This document shows, in pieces, positions 15,480 to 19,580 of a stretch of DNA of 19,580 bases; positions within the stretch are counted from its first letter, which is position 1, and every line of letters begins with the position of its first letter. Under the pieces are notes generated by a model that saw only the letters and a list, made by a program, of their open reading frames with translations, had not been told where the DNA came from and ran no database searches. The stretch spans positions 1 through 19,580 of the forward strand of contig JBLIIR010000018.1 in NCBI GenBank assembly GCA_047635255.1, read 5' to 3'. The position numbers were made by a program, and so were the translations under genes. The stretch is from Porticoccus sp047635255. Lineage in GTDB: Bacteria; Pseudomonadota; Gammaproteobacteria; Pseudomonadales; Porticoccaceae.

Positions 15480-16964
15480 ATGTCTGTTCGTACACGAATT
15501 GCTCCATCGCCCACTGGCGATCCGCATGTAGGGACTGCTTACATAGCGCTCTTTAACTTATGCTTTGCTCGTAGCTCTGGTGGTGAATTTATTCTTCGCA
15601 TAGAGGACACCGATCAAACTAGAAGCACGTCTAGCTCGGAGAAAATGATTTTTGATTCTCTTAGATGGCTTGGCCTGGATTGGTCAGAAGGTCCTGATGT
15701 CGGGGGAAAATATGGCCCCTATCGTCAAAGTGAGCGACTAGACATATACCGTGATCATGCAATGGATCTCGTTAATAGGGGGCATGCTTTTTATTGCTTT
15801 GCTACGACTGATGAGCTTAGCCTTATGAGGCAAGACCAGATGTCTCGAGGCGAAACACCAAAGTATGATGGAAGAAGTCTCAAGCTATCTGATTTAGAGG
15901 TTCAGGAAAAATTAAGCCGAAATGAGCCTTATGTGATTAGACTGAAGATTCCTGAGGAGGGCGACTGTCAATTTGTTGATCTTTTGAGGGGTGAAATCGT
16001 TATCCCTTGGTCTCAGATTGACATGCAGGTTTTGCTAAAGGCTGACGGCATGCCCACATATCATTTGGCAAATGTAGTGGATGATCACCTAATGGAAATT
16101 AGTCATGTGATACGCGGCGAAGAATGGATTAACTCAACACCCAAACACTTGCTACTCTACCGTTATTTTAATTGGGATATGCCTCAATTCTGCCATCTTC
16201 CTCTGCTAAGAAACGCAGATAAGAGCAAGCTCAGTAAGCGCAAAAATCCTACCAGCATTAATTTTTACAAAGAGATGGGCTATTTACCCGAGGCCATCTT
16301 AAATTATCTCGGAAGGATGGGTTGGTCTATGCCAAACCAGGAAGAGAAATTTTCACTGCAGCAAATGCTAGATAACTTTGATATTACCCAGGTTCATTTA
16401 GGTGGACCTATATTTGATGCGGAAAAATTAGATTGGCTAAATGGATGCTGGATTCGTGAAGAGCTAAGTGATGCTGAGTTTGGCGATCGTGTTGCTGAGT
16501 GGGCCTTAAATAAAAACCACCTTTCAAGGATGATTCCTTTAGTGAAAGAAAGGGTTGAGAAATTTTCTGATGTTGTCCCCATGCTGAGCTTCATGTTTTC
16601 TGGCATGCCGATTCTTCAGGAGGCGAGCTTTGATCATAAAAAACTCGACAATGAGTCAGTGCGTCAAATATTGCAATACAGTAGTTGGCGTTTAGATGCA
16701 GTAACTGAATGGGCGCGAGACAATTTGTACCAAGAGTTAAATCAAATTGCAGTTTCACTTAATCTAAAATTAAAAGATTTTTTATTCCCATTATTCATAG
16801 GAATAGTCGGCGCTCCTTCTGGCCCACCATTATTTGACGTGATGTCTATTTTGGGCCCAGATATTGTGCGCGCTCGATTAAGAAGCGCTTTGGTTGCCGC
16901 TGGAGGCGCGTCAAAGAAACAGCTGAAACAGTGGGAGAGTGATTACCGTCAGCAAGCTCAGTAG
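15480..16964 (+). CDS. gltX: Glutamyl-tRNA synthetase (Pseudomonas-type)
   Basis: It charges tRNA-Glu with glutamate. It is a class I synthetase with the HIGH-type motif H-V-G-T (16-19, in P-S-P-T-G-D-P-H-V-G-T-A-Y) and the KMSKS-type motif K-L-S-K-R (250-254). I-E-D-T-D, V-D-D-H-L-M and V-I-R-G-E-E-W are also visible. The 494 residues and many blocks (Y-L-P-E-A-I-L-N-Y-L-G-R-M-G-W-S-M-P, G-G-A-S-K-K) follow the Pseudomonas form closely. E. coli GluRS binds zinc through C98, C100, C125 and H127. Here only the first position is kept (C106), while the others are A108, S133 and K135, so this site cannot bind zinc in the usual way. The ribosome binding site is weak (GCGGGAT). tRNA-Ala lies 68 bases downstream under its own promoter. 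Confidence 0.96.
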   Translation: MSVRTRIAPSPTGDPHVGTAYIALFNLCFARSSGGEFILRIEDTDQTRSTSSSEKMIFDSLRWLGLDWSEGPDVGGKYGPYRQSERLDIYRDHAMDLVNRGHAFYCFATTDELSLMRQDQMSRGETPKYDGRSLKLSDLEVQEKLSRNEPYVIRLKIPEEGDCQFVDLLRGEIVIPWSQIDMQVLLKADGMPTYHLANVVDDHLMEISHVIRGEEWINSTPKHLLLYRYFNWDMPQFCHLPLLRNADKSKLSKRKNPTSINFYKEMGYLPEAILNYLGRMGWSMPNQEEKFSLQQMLDNFDITQVHLGGPIFDAEKLDWLNGCWIREELSDAEFGDRVAEWALNKNHLSRMIPLVKERVEKFSDVVPMLSFMFSGMPILQEASFDHKKLDNESVRQILQYSSWRLDAVTEWARDNLYQELNQIAVSLNLKLKDFLFPLFIGIVGAPSGPPLFDVMSILGPDIVRARLRSALVAAGGASKKQLKQWESDYRQQAQ

Positions 16965-16988
16965 TTTGAGTAGCGATAGGATTTTGAC

Positions 16989-17017
16989 TTGACAGTCATA
17001 TAGGCTATCCCTAAACT
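16989..17017 (+). promoter_or_regulatory. Sigma-70 promoter of the tRNA-Ala gene
   Basis: A perfect -35 TTGACA at 16989-16994, a 17-base spacer, and a -10 TAAACT at 17012-17017 (4 of 6 matches). The predicted transcription start, near 17024, lies about nine bases before the mature tRNA. Confidence 0.75.
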
Positions 17018-17032
17018 TGCGATCCTTTTGAT

Positions 17033-17108
17033 GGGGCCTTAGCTCAGCTGGGAGAGCGCAACACTGGCAGTGTTGAGGTCAGCGGTTCGATCCCGCTAGG
17101 CTCCACCA
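17033..17108 (+). tRNA. tRNA-Ala (anticodon GGC)
   Basis: A full cloverleaf folds by eye. The acceptor stem GGGGCCT pairs with AGGCTCC (one G-T pair), the D-arm has GCTC/GAGC, and the anticodon stem CAACA/TGTTG holds the loop CTGGCAG, giving anticodon GGC, which reads GCC. The T-arm is AGCGG-TTCGATC-CCGCT. The discriminator is A and CCA is encoded (76 bases in all). It is nearly the same as E. coli tRNA-Ala(GGC). Its 3' end is repeated 820 bases downstream. Confidence 0.97.
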
Positions 17109-17112
17109 TTTA
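17090..17112 (+). repeat. Direct repeat copy 1 (att-like, tRNA-Ala 3' end)
   Basis: This 23-bp stretch covers the T-loop end, the T-stem and acceptor 3' strands and CCA of tRNA-Ala, plus four bases beyond (TTTA). It recurs at 17910-17932 with 21 of 23 bases identical. That the match extends past the tRNA end favours a duplicated attachment site over simple tRNA homology. Confidence 0.6.
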
Positions 17113-17163
17113 TAAAAGTAACAATACTACTATCAACGTAAGTGCTATTAGTTTTAGTTTCAT
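17110..17163 (-). CDS. Possible 17-residue hydrophobic peptide
   Basis: An ATG (17161-17163) opens a frame of 17 codons encoding M-K-L-K-L-I-A-L-T-L-I-V-V-L-L-L-L, ending in a TAA that lies within the att-like repeat. It begins three bases after the stop of the upstream 99-codon ORF on the same strand. The composition is that of a tiny membrane peptide (type I toxin or holin-like) or of a signal peptide whose gene was cut off at the junction. No strong ribosome binding site is visible, so it may be chance. Confidence 0.3.
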   Translation of the reverse strand: MKLKLIALTLIVVLLLL

Positions 17164-17166
17164 TGT

Positions 17167-17466
17167 TTAATTTTCATCATTTGTCTTTTTAGGGTTATTT
17201 TTCCAAGGAGTTCTCCATGAAGGTAAATCATCCCTGTAAGAAATTGTGTCTGCCCATAGTGCATATGAACTATAATAATTTTTATACCCTTCTATAAATT
17301 CATCTGATTTATTATGTAAATTTTTACTAAAGAGTTGTTTGAAATCTTCTGGATGTTCTAAAAACTCATTCCAGAGCTCTAAATCAAATCCATCAAGTTT
17401 TATTTCTTCTTTCGCCGCTTTTTCTCCATTTGCAAAAGTCATAGAATTTTCCATAATTTTTTTCAT
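17167..17466 (-). CDS. Small soluble hypothetical protein of the islet
   Basis: I do not recognise this protein of up to 99 residues. It has no signal peptide or membrane helix. The N-terminal half is acidic and helical (L-D-G-F-D-L-E-L-W-N-E-F-L-E-H-P-E-D-F-K), the centre has an aromatic run (G-Y-K-N-Y-Y-S-S-Y-A-L-W), and the tail is basic and Asn/Lys-rich (W-K-N-N-P-K-K). The start is uncertain: ATG at 17466, 17454 or 17442 are all possible, with no clear ribosome binding site. Base composition is AT-rich compared with flanking genes. It is the second gene of a same-strand pair, 31 bases after the 66-codon ORF, and both lie downstream of the T7-like promoter sequence. Confidence 0.5.
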   Translation of the reverse strand: MKKIMENSMTFANGEKAAKEEIKLDGFDLELWNEFLEHPEDFKQLFSKNLHNKSDEFIEGYKNYYSSYALWADTISYRDDLPSWRTPWKNNPKKTNDEN

Positions 17467-17497
17467 TTCTTAATTTCATTCTTTTTTATTTGAAAGG

Positions 17498-17698
17498 TCA
17501 AGAAATTAGCACATAAACAAGAGCCCATAGGTAGGCTCCACCTACGAAACTCCATAACCACATCTGACGCCTTTCGGTTTCTAATCTTTTAAGATAGCAA
17601 TCTACTTCTACCCCGGAATACTCTTCTCTATCGTGACTCCGCCAGACTTCATGCTCAAGCTTGAATCCTTTCATTTGCCAGCAATCACAACCGACCAC
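17498..17698 (-). CDS. Small protein with C-terminal membrane segment, hypothetical
   Basis: Unrecognised, 66 residues from GTG 17698, or 58 from the ATG at 17674. The middle is charged (E-H-E-V-W-R-S-H-D-R-E-E-Y), then a basic stretch (K-R-L-E-T-E-R-R-Q) leads into a C-terminal hydrophobic segment of about 21 residues (from M-W-L-W-S-F to the end). It would be a tail-anchored membrane protein with a cytosolic head. A strong AAGGAG lies 31 bases before the GTG, too far to serve it. The frame stays open up to that AAGGAG without a standard start codon, so the true start is unclear. It is the first ORF downstream of the T7-like promoter. The coding status is uncertain. Confidence 0.38.
   Translation of the reverse strand: MVGCDCWQMKGFKLEHEVWRSHDREEYSGVEVDCYLKRLETERRQMWLWSFVGGAYLWALVYVLIS
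17531..17545. repeat. Small palindrome carrying a third partial tRNA-Ala 3' match
   Basis: GTAGG-CTCCA-CCTAC at 17531-17545 is an inverted repeat inside the 66-codon ORF. Bases 17532-17542 (TAGGCTCCACC) are identical to 17097-17107 of the tRNA 3' end. This may be coincidence or a trace of earlier recombination. Confidence 0.3.
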
Positions 17699-17789
17699 AT
17701 AGAGAAGATATAAGCCTACCCCAAAATTGCTCCTTAATTACCTACCTGCTCTCTTTTTAAAGAATACTCCTATTGGATGTATTTTAAAA

Positions 17790-17827
17790 ACTCACTACTT
17801 TGCATATGGGCGGGTACTATAGTGAGT
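17790..17827. repeat. 8-bp perfect inverted repeat overlapping the T7-like promoter
   Basis: ACTCACTA at 17790-17797 and TAGTGAGT at 17820-17827, separated by 22 bases. The right arm is the core of the T7-like promoter on the - strand. The left arm carries the same core in the opposite direction, without the TAG that completes the initiation site. It could be an operator or a second, broken promoter. Confidence 0.55.
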
Positions 17828-17834
17828 GGAATTA
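17817..17834 (-). promoter_or_regulatory. T7-like phage RNA polymerase promoter sequence
   Basis: Read on the - strand this is TAATTCCACTCACTATAG, against T7 TAATACGACTCACTATAG: 16 of 18 identical, with the mismatches at -13 and -11. The whole block from -10 to +1 is intact. At -11 it has C, as in the T3 promoter. The predicted start (17817) points at the two small - strand ORFs, leaving a leader of about 118 bases. My estimate from equal base frequencies is under 0.001 such matches expected by chance in a window this size. The TATAGT part could alternatively be a sigma-70 -10 element, but no good -35 lies 16-18 bases upstream. Confidence 0.5.
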
Positions 17835-17856
17835 AGAAGGCTTTGTAGGTAAATTA

Positions 17857-17872
17857 TTCCTAAAGATAGGAA
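17857..17872. repeat. Perfect 6-bp hairpin/operator-like palindrome upstream of the T7-like promoter
   Basis: TTCCTA (17857-17862), spacer AAGA, TAGGAA (17867-17872). On the - strand it lies 22 bases upstream of the T7-like promoter, where an operator could sit. Function unknown. Confidence 0.4.
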
Positions 17873-17882
17873 ACTAGAAATA

Positions 17883-17932
17883 TTGAGGTCTAAGGGCACA
17901 TTAGTGTCAATCCCGCTAGGATCGACCATTTA
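17883..17932 (+). pseudogene. Degenerate copy of the tRNA-Ala 3' half (direct repeat copy 2, att-like)
   Basis: TTGAGGTC at 17883-17890 and the 23-bp block 17910-17932 match tRNA-Ala bases 17073-17080 and 17090-17112. The second block is 21 of 23 identical, with A and G replacing two C in the acceptor strand. Between them there are 20 bases instead of 10, and the 5' strand of the T-stem is lost, so it cannot fold as a tRNA. Either it is an att site left by integration or the relic of a second tRNA gene. Confidence 0.6.
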
Positions 17933-17979
17933 AACTACTTTCCAATAATGCCTTATGTACTTTTTTCTTTGTTGGACGA

Positions 17980-18008
17980 AAAAGGCCGTAGATTAACTAA
18001 GGCCTTTT
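17980..18008 (-). terminator. Rho-independent terminator of gltA
   Basis: AAAAGGCC (17980-17987) and GGCCTTTT (18001-18008) form an 8-bp stem. The loop can extend with TAG/CTA pairing across a G-A mismatch. On the - strand the stem is followed by a T-run, and it begins 26 bases after the gltA stop, so it ends gltA transcription and isolates it from the islet. Confidence 0.88.
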
Positions 18009-18034
18009 GATTGATTGAGGTTTGTTTTCTACTG

Positions 18035-19312
18035 CTATGCAGGATAGCTTCGCTTATCATAACCAGTATAATGCTGGCGCGGTCTGCCAATTCGATAAGG
18101 ACTGCTGAGCATTTCGTTCCAATGAGCAATCCATCCAACAGTGCGGCCGGTAGCAAAAATTACCGTAAACATCTCTGGAGAGATGCCAATCGCTTTCATA
18201 ATAATTCCGGAATAAAAATCAACATTAGGATAAAGTTTCTTCTCAGCAAAATATGGATCATCTAGCGCTATTTTCTCTAAGCGCTTGGCAATTTTTAGTA
18301 GAGGGTCATTTTCTAGACCAAGCTCGACTAGCACTTCATCACAGCTAACCTTCATAACTTTAGCTCTGGGATCAAAGTTTTTGTAGACCCGGTGCCCAAA
18401 TCCCATAAGACGAAATGAATCTTCTTTATCTTTCGCTCTAAGAATAAAGCTTTCAATATGCTCTTCATCACCAATTTCTTCTAGCATTTCAAGCACTGCT
18501 TGGTTTGCGCCGCCATGAGCGGGACCCCAAAGCGCCGCGATACCGCTAGCTATGCATGCATAAGGGTTGGCCCCAGTGGAACCAGAGAGGCGGACCGTAG
18601 ATGTAGATGCATTTTGCTCATGATCCGCATGGAGCAAAAAAATTAAATCCATCGCTTTTGCCAGCACCGGACTAATAGTACTTTCTTCTCCGGCAGTTCC
18701 AAACATCATGTTTAAGAAGTTCTCAGCATAATCAAGACGATCATCTGTAGCTACAAAAGGTTGGCCGGTAAAATGCCGATGACACATGGCGGCCAAGATA
18801 GGCATTTTTGCTACCAATCTGTGGATGGTAAGCATCCGGTCTTCTGCGCTAGTGATGTCAGTATTCGAGTTGTATGTTGCTGACATGGCGGCTACAACTG
18901 TACACAACATTGCCATAGGGTGGGAACCCTTAGGAAATCCTTTGAGGAGTTGCTCAGTTGAGCCATCTATATTGCGGTGCTTTTGTATAGCGCCTAAAAA
19001 TTTTTCTTTTTCTGAGCCTGTTGGAAGCTCCCCATTAATTAAAAGGAAGCAAGTTTCAAGAAAATCTGATTTTTCTGCGAGCTCTTCAATTGGGTAGCCT
19101 CGATGAAGAAGAACGCCTTTATTGCCATCAATGAATGTGATTTTTGACTCACAAGCTGCTGTAGCGCCAAAGCCTAGATCTAGCGTAAAACAGCCTGTTT
19201 GCGGTATCTTAGCTATATCTATTACGTTCTGTCCGATCGTGCTGTTTAAAACTGGTAATTCTATAGCATCATCTGAATATTTAGATGACAGGTAAAAATT
19301 CTTGCTGCTCAT
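18035..19312 (-). CDS. gltA: Citrate synthase (type II, hexameric)
   Basis: It condenses acetyl-CoA and oxaloacetate to citrate, the entry step of the TCA cycle. The catalytic residues are in place: H266 (W-G-P-A-H-G-G-A-N), H307 (G-F-G-H-R-V-Y-K) and D365 (P-N-V-D-F-Y-S-G), matching E. coli H264, H305 and D362. L-H-A-D-H-E-Q-N-A-S-T-S-T-V-R and R-P-R-Q-H-Y-T-G are also visible. The 425 residues and the N-terminal beta domain fit the NADH-inhibited hexameric type of Gram-negative bacteria. The ATG at 19312 has a strong AGGAGAG ribosome binding site. It is monocistronic, with its own promoter and terminator. In many gammaproteobacteria it diverges from sdhC, which would fit the + strand promoter at the right edge. 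Confidence 0.97.
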   Translation of the reverse strand: MSSKNFYLSSKYSDDAIELPVLNSTIGQNVIDIAKIPQTGCFTLDLGFGATAACESKITFIDGNKGVLLHRGYPIEELAEKSDFLETCFLLINGELPTGSEKEKFLGAIQKHRNIDGSTEQLLKGFPKGSHPMAMLCTVVAAMSATYNSNTDITSAEDRMLTIHRLVAKMPILAAMCHRHFTGQPFVATDDRLDYAENFLNMMFGTAGEESTISPVLAKAMDLIFLLHADHEQNASTSTVRLSGSTGANPYACIASGIAALWGPAHGGANQAVLEMLEEIGDEEHIESFILRAKDKEDSFRLMGFGHRVYKNFDPRAKVMKVSCDEVLVELGLENDPLLKIAKRLEKIALDDPYFAEKKLYPNVDFYSGIIMKAIGISPEMFTVIFATGRTVGWIAHWNEMLSSPYRIGRPRQHYTGYDKRSYPA

Positions 19313-19385
19313 TGGGCTCTCCTACGATATTTCAAATCAAGGTCTGCCAGCAACCAAGTGCTTAGCAATAAAAATACAGTGCGAA

Positions 19386-19413
19386 ACTATAGCGCGATCC
19401 GCTAATTTGTCAA
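19386..19413 (-). promoter_or_regulatory. Sigma-70 promoter of gltA
   Basis: On the - strand: perfect -35 TTGACA (19413-19408), a 16-base spacer, and -10 TATAGT (19391-19386). The predicted start near 19379 gives a leader of about 66 bases before the gltA ATG. Confidence 0.8.
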
Positions 19414-19477
19414 TTTTAGACGCACATTAATTTCGAATAAATTTTATGAATAACCGGTATTGTATGGCATATCTCCA

Positions 19478-19506
19478 TTGTAAGAGGAGCGCAATGTACA
19501 TATAAT
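19478..19506 (+). promoter_or_regulatory. Divergent + strand promoter pointing out of the window
   Basis: -35 TTGTAA (19478-19483, 4 of 6 matches), a 17-base spacer and a perfect -10 TATAAT (19501-19506). It points rightwards, away from gltA, to a gene beyond the window; sdhC of succinate dehydrogenase is a common neighbour here, which is inference. No coding sequence is seen between 19313 and 19580. Confidence 0.6.
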
Positions 19507-19580
19507 TGCCGACCAACCGAGTTCGTTAAGATAGCCATTCAGCAACGCTTATTGAACTTATTTAAGTTTACAAATTTTCT

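Larger units (their letters stand above)
17109..17932. mobile_element. Putative mini-islet integrated at the 3' end of tRNA-Ala
   Basis: The segment runs from the end of tRNA-Ala to a 23-bp imperfect copy of the tRNA 3' end, the usual footprint of site-specific integration into a tRNA gene. It contains two small unrecognised - strand ORFs, a possible 17-residue peptide, several inverted repeats and a T7-like promoter sequence, all in one orientation. The 99-codon ORF is clearly AT-richer (three sampled lines average below 30% GC) than neighbouring core genes, while the 66-codon ORF is near 50%, so the islet is a mosaic. There is no integrase gene, so it is a remnant, a helper-dependent element, or the result of a decayed second tRNA gene. 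Confidence 0.5.

Noticed and set aside
17883..17932. A second functional tRNA gene after tRNA-Ala.
   Set aside because: The T-stem cannot pair and no matching 5' acceptor strand or anticodon arm can be found upstream, so it is at most a relic or att site.
18011..18265. 84-codon forward frame overlapping the 3' end of gltA.
   Set aside because: It is opposite conserved gltA coding sequence, and its beginning overlaps the gltA terminator region.
18786..19097. 103-codon forward frame inside gltA.
   Set aside because: Antisense to well conserved citrate synthase; low-complexity translation and no start signal.
1..19580. CRISPR array or full-length insertion sequence.
   Set aside because: No regularly spaced repeats, transposase-like protein or long terminal inverted repeats are seen.

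Overview
The window reads as a chromosome segment of a gammaproteobacterium of moderate GC (by eye about 40%). Several proteins follow the Pseudomonas-type version of their family: the glutamyl-tRNA synthetase, the YcgL start (xxICSIYRS), the rnd-ycgL-ycgN block and the mlaA-rssB-rssC block. A Pseudomonadales/Cellvibrionales-like, possibly marine, host is my inference; no species is recognised.

Left part (1-9518, all + strand): the 3' end of dnaX, then recR with no ybaB/ebfC between them, which is unusual. Next come rnd (RNase D, overlapping recR by one base), ycgL, ycgN, a small unrecognised three-helix membrane protein, a FadD-type acyl-CoA ligase, and hrpA (DEAH-box helicase). A strong bidirectional terminator separates hrpA from the convergent porin gene.

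Middle part (9604-15314): an outer-membrane porin (- strand) and mlaA (+ strand, phospholipid transport, without a lipobox) diverge from an AT-rich 399-base gap. A signalling pair follows mlaA: an RssB-like response regulator with a PP2C/SpoIIE phosphatase domain, and directly abutting it an RssC-like STAS anti-anti-sigma protein. A TerB-like protein and dusA form a - strand pair converging on them.

Right part (15315-19580): gltX, then tRNA-Ala(GGC) with a clear sigma-70 promoter. On the - strand is gltA (citrate synthase) with its own terminator and strong promoter. A divergent + strand promoter at the right edge points out of the window.

The unusual stretch is 17109-17932, between the tRNA and gltA. 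It is flanked by the 3' end of tRNA-Ala and an imperfect 23-bp copy of it, like a tiny tRNA-integrated islet without an integrase. Inside are two small unrecognised - strand ORFs, one with a C-terminal membrane segment, and a possible 17-residue hydrophobic peptide. Upstream of all three, in the same orientation, lies an 18-bp sequence matching the phage T7 RNA polymerase promoter at 16 of 18 positions, including the whole -10 to +1 block. This raises the hypothesis of a cryptic element switched on by a T7-like phage RNA polymerase (a phage satellite, decoy or defence islet). This is the main candidate for something undescribed, and it is untested.
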